Of a stretch of DNA of 64,000 nucleotides, positions 55,403 through 64,000 are shown piece by piece. Below the pieces are notes generated by a model. The model searched no databases. It saw nothing but the letters and a program-made list of their open reading frames with translations, and was not told the DNA's origin. The first letter of the stretch is position 1. The number at the start of each line of letters is the position of its first letter. Both the position numbers and the translations under genes were made by a program. This stretch comes from Sanderia malayensis (Eukaryota; Cnidaria; Scyphozoa; Semaeostomeae; Pelagiidae): NCBI GenBank assembly GCA_013076295.1, contig RQOL01000882.1:868001-932000 (forward strand). The letters are read 5' to 3'.

Positions 55403-58400
55403 TCAAGTTTCCAGTTGTCGGACAATTTCAGCAAAAGTGGGCCTATCTTCAGGGTCATAATCCCAGCATTTTGACATAATTTGGTAGACTTTCAATGGGG
55501 TACCACTGGGGAGGGGCATCCGATAACCACCCTCAACCATTTCACGCGTTTTCTGTAAACAAAATAAACAAAATAAGAAATTCGCAATTGCAATGCAATA
55601 ATGTCTAAAAAACAAAAATTGAAATATCTGAAGAGGGGGAGGGGGTTGCGCGTGCGTACCTTATTATTCCAGCCTGGATAAGGAATGTTACCAAGGGAGA
55701 ATATTTCCCAAAGTAAAACACCATAGCTCCAAACATCTGACTTTGAGGTACACTGATGGCGGCCCCATACTTCAGGCGCTGTCCACTTTATAGGAATTTC
55801 TTTCGTTGTCTGCATTGTATAGATGCCTGCAAGGGTGATCAAACATAGCATGCATCAAAATACAACTTCTGATATATGTTCCTGTTCCAAGGACTTTTGT
55901 CCAACAATGTAGCTGTGCTATTCTAAACTGGTTTGCTAATGATAATATAATATAAAACGTTTAACGAATAATTAATAACCTTCAGGGTCCTCCTCGCGAG
56001 ACATCCCAAAATCAGAGATTTTTGCGATGTAATTTTCGCCAACAAGAACATTCCTGGCGGCCAGGTCTCTATGGATGGTATTTTTGGATTCTAGATAGGC
56101 CATACCCCTCGCAGAATCAATGCCGAGATTCAAAAGTGCATTCATATCCAAACATGATCCTGTCTTCTTCAAAAATGAACACAGGTCCCCGTGGGGCATC
56201 AACTCCATTACTACAAAGAGAGACAAAACAGGATTTATAACGATAAACTGGTGTGGCAGGTCGTGAGGGATCACAACAAACCATAGAAGATCGTAGAAGA
56301 TCATAGAGGATCATCAAAGATCATAGAGGATCATAGAGGATCATAGTTGATCATAAAAGATCATAGAGGATCATAGAGGAACATAGAAGATCATAGATTA
56401 TCATAGATGATCACAGAAGATCATAGAAGATCATAGATGATCATAGAAGATCGTAGATGATCATAGAAGACCATAGAGGATCATAGAGGATCATAGAGGA
56501 TCGTAGATGATCGTAGAAGATCATAGAAGACCATAGAAGACCATAGATGATCATAGATGATCACAGAAGATCACAGATGATCATAGATGATCATAGAAGA
56601 TAATAAGAGAAGATCATAAGGAAGCATATGAAATCATGTTTCAAGGATTTCAAAGAAATTGCCAACTCACAGATCATATATGGTTCTCGATCATTGCAGA
56701 CGCCAATCAACTTGACGACATTCGGATGGTTATAAGGTTTCATGATTTCAGCCTCTTCGAGGAACTTCATTTTCACGATCTCATCTACACCCTCTCTGCA
56801 GGTTTTAATGGCAACAGGCAGCCTTTCTTTGATAAGCATTCCTTTGCAAACATCACCAAAATGGCCGTTACCCAATTTGACGTCACGTCGAACGTTGGAT
56901 GACAGAAAAGAGAATTTATCACCTTGTACAAATGCTTTTGAAATGGGGTTGAGAATGAGGACATTGTCAGTCAACTTGATTGGTATTCGGTTGGTATGGT
57001 GGTACCTTATTACACCTCCAATGTTGTCAAATGAATCTGAATCGAATTTATACCTTCCCTAATAAAACATTATAACAAAAAAAGTTACAGACAGAAGTGA
57101 AAATTATAATGACATTGTGAAAATATTGTGACAATCACTGAACAGACAAACACATTCGGACTATACAATTTGATTAGAAACCGTGAAAAATAGAGGATAA
57201 AACTCACATCTCCCGTTCTGTTAAAAAGAAAATGCTTGAACAGTCCTTTGTCCATAACACTGACAACATAAGAACCAGATCCATCGGAACGTTCACGGAC
57301 AAGAAAATCGCCATTTTGTTTCAACAACTTTTCAGCTGAACGCCTGTCGATAGAGCCATGAAACCAGGACTCTATTTCCAATGGAGTTTCTTCAAAAGGC
57401 TACAAAAATACAAACAAATTATATTTACCACTCTCGACTATTAAATACACTACGAGAGTAACTGACAATAATAATTGTTTTCATTGAAAAACGATTGATG
57501 AAAGAGTTGAAATATTTTTATTACTTCAACATAATCTCCTCCTTCTTCATCACCATCATCATCATCATCATTACTTGCCAATGAATTTTTTTTCTTAGTA
57601 AACATAGAACGACGGTCTTTATGCTTCGCTTTCTTTTTATTTTCAACCATCAAACTCTTTGAGCGACTCTTCTGATCTGCTATCTACAAGAAATAATCAA
57701 TAAATTAACAAAGACGAGAATAATAAACATGATATATATTAACAAGTGTGATATTAACATTATGCTATTAACCTGACTCTCTATGACTTCAAGTTTCATA
57801 CTTATATCAATAAAAACAAAAATCAATGCTACAGACCTGCCAACCTGCCAAGCTTAAAAACCTGGATATTTAAAATTTTTCTTTATTAAAACCTGGAGAT
57901 TTTGCTAAAAACCTGAAGATTTTGCGTCGCGAACTTTTTCACCAAAAATAGCAAGATAATTCATGTCATTTTCATAGAAATGATATGAATCTCGTTTGCA
58001 TGCAAACATAGGAGCGAGGATCGATAAGCGGGACAGGGGGCCGAGGGAGTTATTCTAAGCCAACCAGCGATGTCAGCAGCGCTGTGATGTGATTCAAGAA
58101 CGATAACACAGAGGAGGGAAATTGTACATAAAATCATGCATAAAATTTGCAGGGAAAAGCTGAATAAAATCTAAACATCTTGAAAATCGCTGCATTGGTA
58201 AATTGAAAATAAGTTTTTGAAAAACCGTGTGAATGAACAAAATTCGTGTGAACGTGAGATTGAGGCCAAAAGTGAGACACACGGCAAAACCGTGAGAGTT
58301 GGCAGGTCTGATGCTATATTAAATTAATAAGGCAACGTTATATGAACTATTACCTTGTCTTCTGAGGAGGTGGATGAATACGGGGAATCAAATCTTATGT

Positions 58401-61400
58401 AAGACGGAGGAGCACTATCACCAAGTTCTTCCATTTTCTCATTTATTGCAGATTGTTGGACCTTAACGACAAGATAATCATAAAATTAACGTCAAAAAAC
58501 ACCTATTAAATACAAGTTCAAAACAACTGAAGGTATTAACTCAAAATAACTCTGCAATTTGGATTTTGGAGAGCATTTGTCTGCAAATTGAGTAAAAGTT
58601 CCAATGAGCCCCCCCTGGAGGCTTACTAAAGAAGGGGCCTTAATAGAGAGGGGGGCTAAATAGAGATTTTACAGCAAATAAATGTCATAGATTTCAAACT
58701 CACTATAGCTAAGGCTTCTCTACATTCAAGCTTGCTAACTTCCCTTTTCAATTGATGAACCTGCACTCGTTTTTCAATCATGTTCAGATTATTAAAATTG
58801 ATTTGTCCTTGTTCACACTCCAAGTCGTAGAGATCCTTTTCTGTTCTTATTAGTGCTTCTTCCTAAAAAACATGCAACCAAAAAGTAACATAAATTCAAA
58901 TTTAAAACACACAACTAAAGGTTGAATGCTACATAACAAAATCTGCTAACTTTGAGCTTTATTTCAGTTCTTGTTGTTTCCAGTTGTGATGCAAAGCTCT
59001 TCAGTCTACGGAAATAATGTTCATTCTTCTTATAAACATTACAAACAAAGAAAGACACAAAAGAGATAAAGATATAAAAATATATGACATTAAAATACTT
59101 GTATTTCAATTGTTCGTGGGTGAGATCGTTAAGGGCAATCTCATCTTTTGCTAAACCAGATTTTTCTTGGCTATTTGCATCAAACGTTTCTTCAAAGTAA
59201 AACGGGATTATTGGCTGCACATCTTTTCTATAAGAAAAAATCAATTTCAGTATAGCAGATAATGAGACCAGAGAAATTGCACAGACAATAACAACAAAAA
59301 CAACAGCACAAACCATTGACTTCTAAGAAAATTTCAAGCTCAGTACAAGTAGAGCACAAGTACAACACAAGTAGAGCACAAGTACAACACAAGTAGAGCA
59401 CAAGTACAGTAGAAATCCACAAAAGCAACAGGCACCTTTAAAGGATGCAAAGTGGAAAAGAAACAATGTCTCACTTGTTTATGGAAAGAAACTTTGAATA
59501 TTCTTGCTTCTGGTCAATTATTCCAAAACTTGCTTCAATATGCTTAGCAGAGTCTACAAATTCATCTTTGCACCAATTTGTATTTTGAAAAATATTTTTC
59601 AGCACATCCTTCCTAAAAAGTTTCATAAAAAAGTTAGCAAGAAGATACTTGTTTCCAAAGAAGTATTGGTTAACATTGTCACAACACCATTCCGAAACAT
59701 CTTATAAGAGAACATGGAAATGAAGATAACAATTGTGAATATGTATCTTCTTAACTGTTTAGTGATTGTCATAACAAGGATAACAGTTGATCATGTCATG
59801 AACAGGAGTGTTTATGACTGACATTTTCAGATGCAAGTGAGAAAAGTCAGAACTTCACTCTGCACAACTCCATGAATGTAAACAAACTCCAGAATTCATT
59901 CACTTCGCCCAATGATAAAAGAGTTACTCTTTTAAACGTTCACACTTATAGCCACTTCTTTTCATGACATGATCAAGTTTGTATTCTTATCATGGAGTTA
60001 ATATTTACATTTCTCCAATGTAACTTTCTTGAATGTCTTGCATTGAGTCCAACAGAGAAGGAACTATATTCTTTGCATAAACAATTTGATGCTCATTAGC
60101 AACTTTAATAGCCAAAATGTATTCATTGTGGGTTGTGTGTAATTTTAGGCAGCATTTATCCAATTTGCTTTTATGCTTTTTCCAGTCTTTTTGATTCTTT
60201 CTTTTATTTGAAGAAATGTCCAACTGTTCTCTCACCTTTGAAGTCTCCTTCAGTGAATTGCGATAGTTTCCTGCAAGTCTATTTATCTCGTCTTTGGTGC
60301 AATTAAAATCAACGTCAAAGTGGCCCCGGTCTTGCTTGTATTTTTGAAGTAAATCTTTTTTATTTGAAATTATTTTGTCAAGTTTCTTCAAAAGATTTGT
60401 CTGCATTTCCCTGGCCATCTGAGTCATCAATATTGCTTTATTTTCACTTTCATTTGCATACGTTTTCCACGCCTGGATAACATAAACAGGGCGTAACATT
60501 AGTAGTGTCATCATCAGCATCCAGAGGCGGATATTATGGGGGGTTTGGGGGGGCGAACGACCCCCCAAAAAATTATTTGTCGGTGAATGTTAACTTTTTT
60601 CGGCATTTTGTCGGTATTTACTTAGACAGATTTTTACTGTGTATTCTTGATAGTTTCTTAACTTACAAGCGACGTAAACGACGAAATGGTGCCTGACATC
60701 GTAACAAAGGCTAATGGAATCCTTACTTATAATCAAAGTTCGAATTTACGCTCATGGTGGTCATATTTGATCAAATAATGCAAACGACAAGCATCCTGAG
60801 CAAAATAGTACAAGGCAGTGAGATTGACTTGGCCGAAGCTTTTCTTTATCGACATATGCATTAAAGAAATTCCAAGCATTAAGAAATGATCCCAAGTTTG
60901 ACGAGTTTATTGTTCAAGCAAAAGAAATCGCAGAAAAGTTAGGAACAGAATATGATTTTGCAAGCAGAAGAGCGAGAAAAGGGGTCTGACGAATTGTGCT
61001 CAGATGAAGCACCATCTGAACCAAAAGAGGCCTTCAAGTGTGACGTTTTCTTCCAAACGAAAGGCATAGAGTTCAAAGATCTTGCAATTGTAACTGAACT
61101 CTAATTTATTTTCTAAATTGTTCACATTTTAAGAATCTCGAGAGGTAAAAAAGTAGCAAAGCCCCAAAACCTTGATAGAGGCTTCGCCCCTTGACCCCAA
61201 CAAGAGCTCTAACTTTGTGTTTCTTGGTTTAGAATTTTGTCGGCACATCGTCACTATTCGCCCCACCACCAAATATGGCCAATGTCCGCCTCTGTCAGCA
61301 TCATTAATTTAAAAAGGCAAAGCAGAAAATAAGAAACTAGTAACAAATATTAGAAAATGTATACTTTTTCCAGCAATCCACTACAATCACTTGATGAATT

Positions 61401-61601
61401 TAGATCGAGATGACAAACTTCATGTAATTTGTTGATGCTAGATGCGTAATCTAGATCAACTTTTGCTCTTTTTTCGACATAATTTCGAACTGTTTCGCAA
61501 AACTTTATTTCATTTTCATTTAGACCAACGATCAAATTACTCGACTCCAAAGTTGAACCCAATTGCTCTGAAAATTTCATTTCACCAACATGATTCATCA
61601 T
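55403..61601 (-). CDS. FER: FES/FER-family non-receptor tyrosine kinase, 13 exons, 858 aa
   Basis: Exons on the minus strand: 61601-61365, 60472-60009, 59612-59475, 59227-59099, 59005-58951, 58862-58704, 58461-58354, 57683-57525, 57399-57208, 57058-56671, 56210-55980, 55826-55660, 55552-55403; all phases join. An N-terminal F-BAR helical region (about 1-260) bends membranes, and further coiled coil runs to about 400. A Lys-rich and then acidic linker follows (about 431-483, with a poly-Asp run). The SH2 domain starts at about 496 ([30 protein letters not shown]). The kinase has a P-loop LGNGHFGDV (about 609), Lys632 (VAIKTC), HRDLAARN (Asp725), DFG (743), an activation-loop Tyr in GIYTMQTT and KWTAPE. 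Length fits FES and FER (822 aa in human). It acts in cytoplasmic adhesion and cytoskeletal signalling. Invertebrates usually have one gene ancestral to both, so FES would be equally valid. The start MMNHVGEM is the first ATG in an open frame; an extra 5' exon is possible. Confidence 0.96.
56262..56612 (-). repeat. ATCATAGA(A/G)G minisatellite in the kinase domain intron
   Basis: About 30 copies of a 10-bp GATCATAGAA-type unit fill the intron between exons 10 and 11 of the FES/FER gene. GATC recurs almost every 10 bp. Confidence 0.85.
57832..58310. mobile_element. MITE with CAGACCTGCCAAC ends, 479 bp
   Basis: The ends CAGACCTGCCAAC and GTTGGCAGGTCTG are exact inverted repeats. The word ATGCTA flanks both sides (57826-57831 and 58311-58316), a 6-bp duplication. 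The CAG...TGCCA end style is hAT-like, but hAT normally duplicates 8 bp, so the superfamily is open. It lies in the intron between exons 7 and 8 of the FES/FER gene. Confidence 0.8.
59335..59412 (-). repeat. 22-bp AGCACAAGTACAACACAAGT repeat
   Basis: Three and a half copies lie in the FES/FER intron between exons 3 and 4. Confidence 0.8.
60522..61294. mobile_element. hAT transposon remnant, 773 bp, 8-bp target duplication
   Basis: The ends CAGAGGCGGATATT and, inverted, CAGAGGCGGACATT are flanked by the identical 8-mer TCAGCATC (60514-60521 and 61295-61302). The plus strand at about 60860-60990 reads [20 protein letters not shown], resembling a piece of hAT/ZMYM1-type transposase, soon broken by stops. 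A deletion derivative inside the first intron of the FES/FER gene. Confidence 0.9.
61303..61364 (-). other. Remainder of FES/FER intron 1
   Basis: This short AT-rich piece lies between the hAT element and the donor of exon 1 (GTATAC). Nothing else seen. Confidence 0.3.
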
Positions 61602-61805
61602 CCTTACTTCAATATTGCCAGCCAATAAAATGTTAGTAACACCCAATTATTATCACAAGTTTCAAATCTGTTTCAAATGCAGCAAGGTTAGACCATTCTC
61701 CATTCTGATTTACCAACAGCAAAATCTGCATCGAGCTTTAATAATCATATTATTTATGAAATACCAAATCCAACAGCAATATTAAATCCTGTTTCGAGAT
61801 TGCAC

Positions 61806-61927
61806 TAACTTTCTATTCTTTATTTCCTTTACAAGATCCGCAGGCAGGGTTTCATTTCCAATTTCATTTAACTTCCTCTTTACTAAAGCTACTTCATGTA
61901 TGCCGATATGTTGACGAGGAGAGAAGC
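61806..61927 (-). CDS. Possible isolated exon, 41 codons, unknown
   Basis: Between a CCCAG acceptor and a GTGCAA donor the minus strand encodes GFSPRQHIGIHEVALVKR and NEIGNETLPADLVKEIKNRK, which looks protein-like. Its end phase (0) does not match a simple acceptor before the FES/FER start exon. It may be an alternative 5' exon of that gene or an exon of another gene. Not recognised. Confidence 0.35.
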
Positions 61928-62833
61928 CTGGGATTGAGAAGCATTACTCTAAAAAAAAATGTCCTTCACATTCTCATTATGTCTTCTTGTTGTTCATGAA
62001 AAACTCAATTTAATTAAAGCTGGCTGAAACTCAGTGAGAAGTACAATTTTGGGGCGCTGAATTTGATTATCGAGCTTATTTTTATTCATTTTTTTATGTA
62101 CTTTTTTATTTATTTTTATCCAAAAGTTACCAATTTGGAAAGAAACTGTCACAAATTATTATTTAGGTCTCTCGTTTTTCATTCTTTCATTCTTGTCTCT
62201 GTTACTCAGTGGGTGCGGGGCTTCCAAAGTAGTGTCTCATTGTTTTCTTAGTTCGTTTACGTCAGTTACATTAGAGACTTTAAGCATCGCCAACGCTAAC
62301 GTTAACCTCAGCACTCCCACGCGCCACAAACATGAGATCAGTCATGTGAGCAGATCCAGGATGTGATAATGACGCAATAGATGACTGGTTTGGTAAAGAA
62401 CTTTTATTGCGTTGGTTTCGATCAAAAAACATTTTTCGCACGATTTTCGCAATATTGTAAAAATTTAAGCCTGGCGAACCAAATTGACGAAATACTGATG
62501 GCAGCTTATGGTGCTGACATTATTGATGATGTATAATTCGCTTTGCTCAATGATTTAAATCTTCGATTAAATTTAAATCTTCCGAGAAATATTCAAATAC
62601 CGTATCAACAGTATGATCAGGGCTCTCACTTTTAAGGATTTTTCCTTAAACTAAGGATTTTGGGGGATTTTTAAGGAGGTTTTTAAGGAATTTAAGTTTT
62701 TGAGGATTTTTTAAGGAATTTTCCAAATTAAGAAATAAAAAACAAAATACCAAAAAACAAGATATTAAACAGAACAAAACTACTCAAATTTACACACTAT
62801 TGCCATGCAAGTGCTGGCAGTGCTTTAAGAGTG

Positions 62834-62994
62834 TCAGTTTTCTGCAATTTTAGACAGTTCGTTTTTAACAAGTTCATGTGCTTCACTATCTGTCGCACTG
62901 CTTTTTATTTTTTGCACCATTTCCAATAGTGTAGGGTCCAGCTTAATTTGGTGCGCATGAAAAACCGAACAATTTCGGCCACAATTTGGACCAC
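62834..62994 (-). CDS. Possible terminal exon, unknown gene
   Basis: After a TTTATTAG acceptor the minus strand encodes GPNCGRNCSVFHAHQIKLDP and LLEMVQKIKSSATDSEAHEL, followed by a short helix and a TGA at 62836-62834. The frame is well composed but I recognise no family. Its phase does not match the donor at 63183, so the two may belong to different transcripts, or an exon may be missing in the gap. Confidence 0.35.
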
Positions 62995-63183
62995 CTAATA
63001 AAGGATGGATTTGGGTTGGGATTAACTTTAAATATTTTTGGGGTTGAGGAAAGGATTAAAGTTGTTTAGAATAGAATTACTCAAGGTTTTAGAATCAAAA
63101 TTGAGTAAAATTGCAGGAGGGTGGGCTTGCGTTGCGACGAGACGACAGTTAAGGACAGAAAGTCTGAAAACTAAAAAGCTTAC

Positions 63184-63605
63184 GTCCAATTCTCTTTCAA
63201 GGTCTTTTATTGCCTGCTCTGTTTGATTGCTTCTGTGATGCTGAAAAGCAGCTCTGAATGATTTGAGNNNNNNNNNNNNNNNNNNNNNNNNNNNNNNNNN
63301 NNNNNNNNNNNNNNNNNNNNNNNNNNNNNNNNNNNNNNNNNNNNNNNNNNNNNNNNNNNNNNNNNNNTTCAATTCAATTGATAGCTGTTCTGTTGGCAAA
63401 AAATTCCAGTTACAAAGCAGACCAATAAGAACCATTAAAGGCCTCCAGGATGATATTTCTCCTCAAAACAATAGAAAAAACAAAGACCTATTGTTTCTGA
63501 ACAATAGACTGGATTCAAATTTTACAGTACCATGGGTTTTTACAGAGCCAAATTCAATGTTGTTCACCTTTTCTGATTATTCTACCAAGTCTTCTTGCAG
63601 TTTTC
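63184..63605 (-). CDS. Partial coiled-coil gene across the assembly gap
   Basis: Three exon-like pieces lie on the minus strand. One is near 63605-63585 with QLSIRKLQEDL before GTAGAA. One begins near 63400 after TTGCCAACAG with QLSIEL and runs into the gap. One comes out of the gap and ends at 63184 with FRAAFQHHRSNQTEQAIKDL then ERELD before GTAAGC. Charged helix-rich sequence suggests a coiled coil. The gap hides the joins, and the gene continues beyond the window. Confidence 0.4.
63268..63367. other. Assembly gap, exactly 100 N
   Basis: A run of 100 N is the conventional placeholder for a scaffold gap of unknown size, so distances and exon order across it are not reliable. Confidence 0.99.
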
Positions 63606-64000
63606 GAATTGACAATTGACCTAATGCAAAAATGAAAGTTTTATGACAGATATTTAAATACACAAAGCAGAAACACAGAAAAGGACAAGAATTTGAATAT
63701 GGAAAAAAGTGAATCAAATTTCAATGAAATATTCAAAGCTACATACCTTGAAATGAGCTGTTTACAAGGAGTCAACCAGCACGTAAATTGCATTCACATT
63801 TAAAACGTCGACAACTAATGAACACATTACGTCATATAGCATTCGGCATTGCATTAACATTGTATAATTACGTAATAATATCGTAGACATAAACAGGCAC
63901 TGATCTAAGCGTATAAAATTCGAATATTGATCTATTAGTAGCAATTGTAAGATGTCAGCCTTCTATTTGTAAACGTAGAAAGTGACTTGATAAAAGGATA

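Overview
This is a window of animal nuclear DNA, not bacterial or viral. Protein genes are split into many short exons with GT-AG introns and T-rich acceptors. The sequence is AT-rich, introns hold minisatellites and DNA-transposon remnants, and the gene set is metazoan: a PIWI Argonaute, an F-BAR/SH2 tyrosine kinase of the FES/FER family, cathepsin Z, secreted-type ferritin, SEC11, methanethiol oxidase and a CUB/LDLa receptor. TTAGGG-like repeats also fit an animal. The compact spacing (often under 1 kb between genes) suggests a marine invertebrate; an ascidian-like or cnidarian-like genome would fit, but I cannot name the species.

Layout. 1-5.1 kb: intergenic DNA with two TA-flanked foldback elements, a tRNA-derived SINE and weak minus-strand coding traces. 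5.1-22.0 kb (+): a 38-exon gene for a 1512-residue coiled-coil protein that I do not recognise; its introns carry most of the window's tandem repeats. 22.7-27.9 kb (+): SELENBP1-type methanethiol oxidase, 470 residues. 28.3-28.6 kb: a hAT MITE. 28.8-30.2 kb (+): ISOC-type isochorismatase-fold protein. 32.8-34.9 kb (+): an intronless sushi-LDLa-CUB membrane receptor. All later genes lie on the minus strand: cathepsin Z (35.7-37.1), ferritin (37.6-41.5), SEC11 signal peptidase (42.5-43.7), PIWI (46.7-54.5), FES/FER kinase (55.4-61.6), and fragments around a 100-base assembly gap at 63.3 kb.

The most notable observation is at 37841-41189. A 3349-bp DNA transposon interrupts the ferritin coding sequence. 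It has long terminal inverted repeats built from 160-bp subrepeats and a 3-bp target duplication. Removing the element and one copy of the 3-bp duplication restores one 196-codon ferritin frame exactly. The element carries remnants of an intron-containing gene whose residues resemble an XPG/FEN1-type nuclease core followed by a cysteine-rich tail, which points to the Academ superfamily. A second notable structure is a 1.07-kb palindrome at 44.1-45.2 kb made of tRNA-like modules around a core of small palindromes. A third is a 23-bp minisatellite family shared by introns of two unrelated genes.

I see no operon-like functional cluster; the neighbours work in unrelated pathways. PIWI (piRNA silencing) sits in a window rich in transposon remnants, but that is context, not evidence of a linked system. 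Exon joins were checked by reading frame by hand; coordinates may be off by a base or two.
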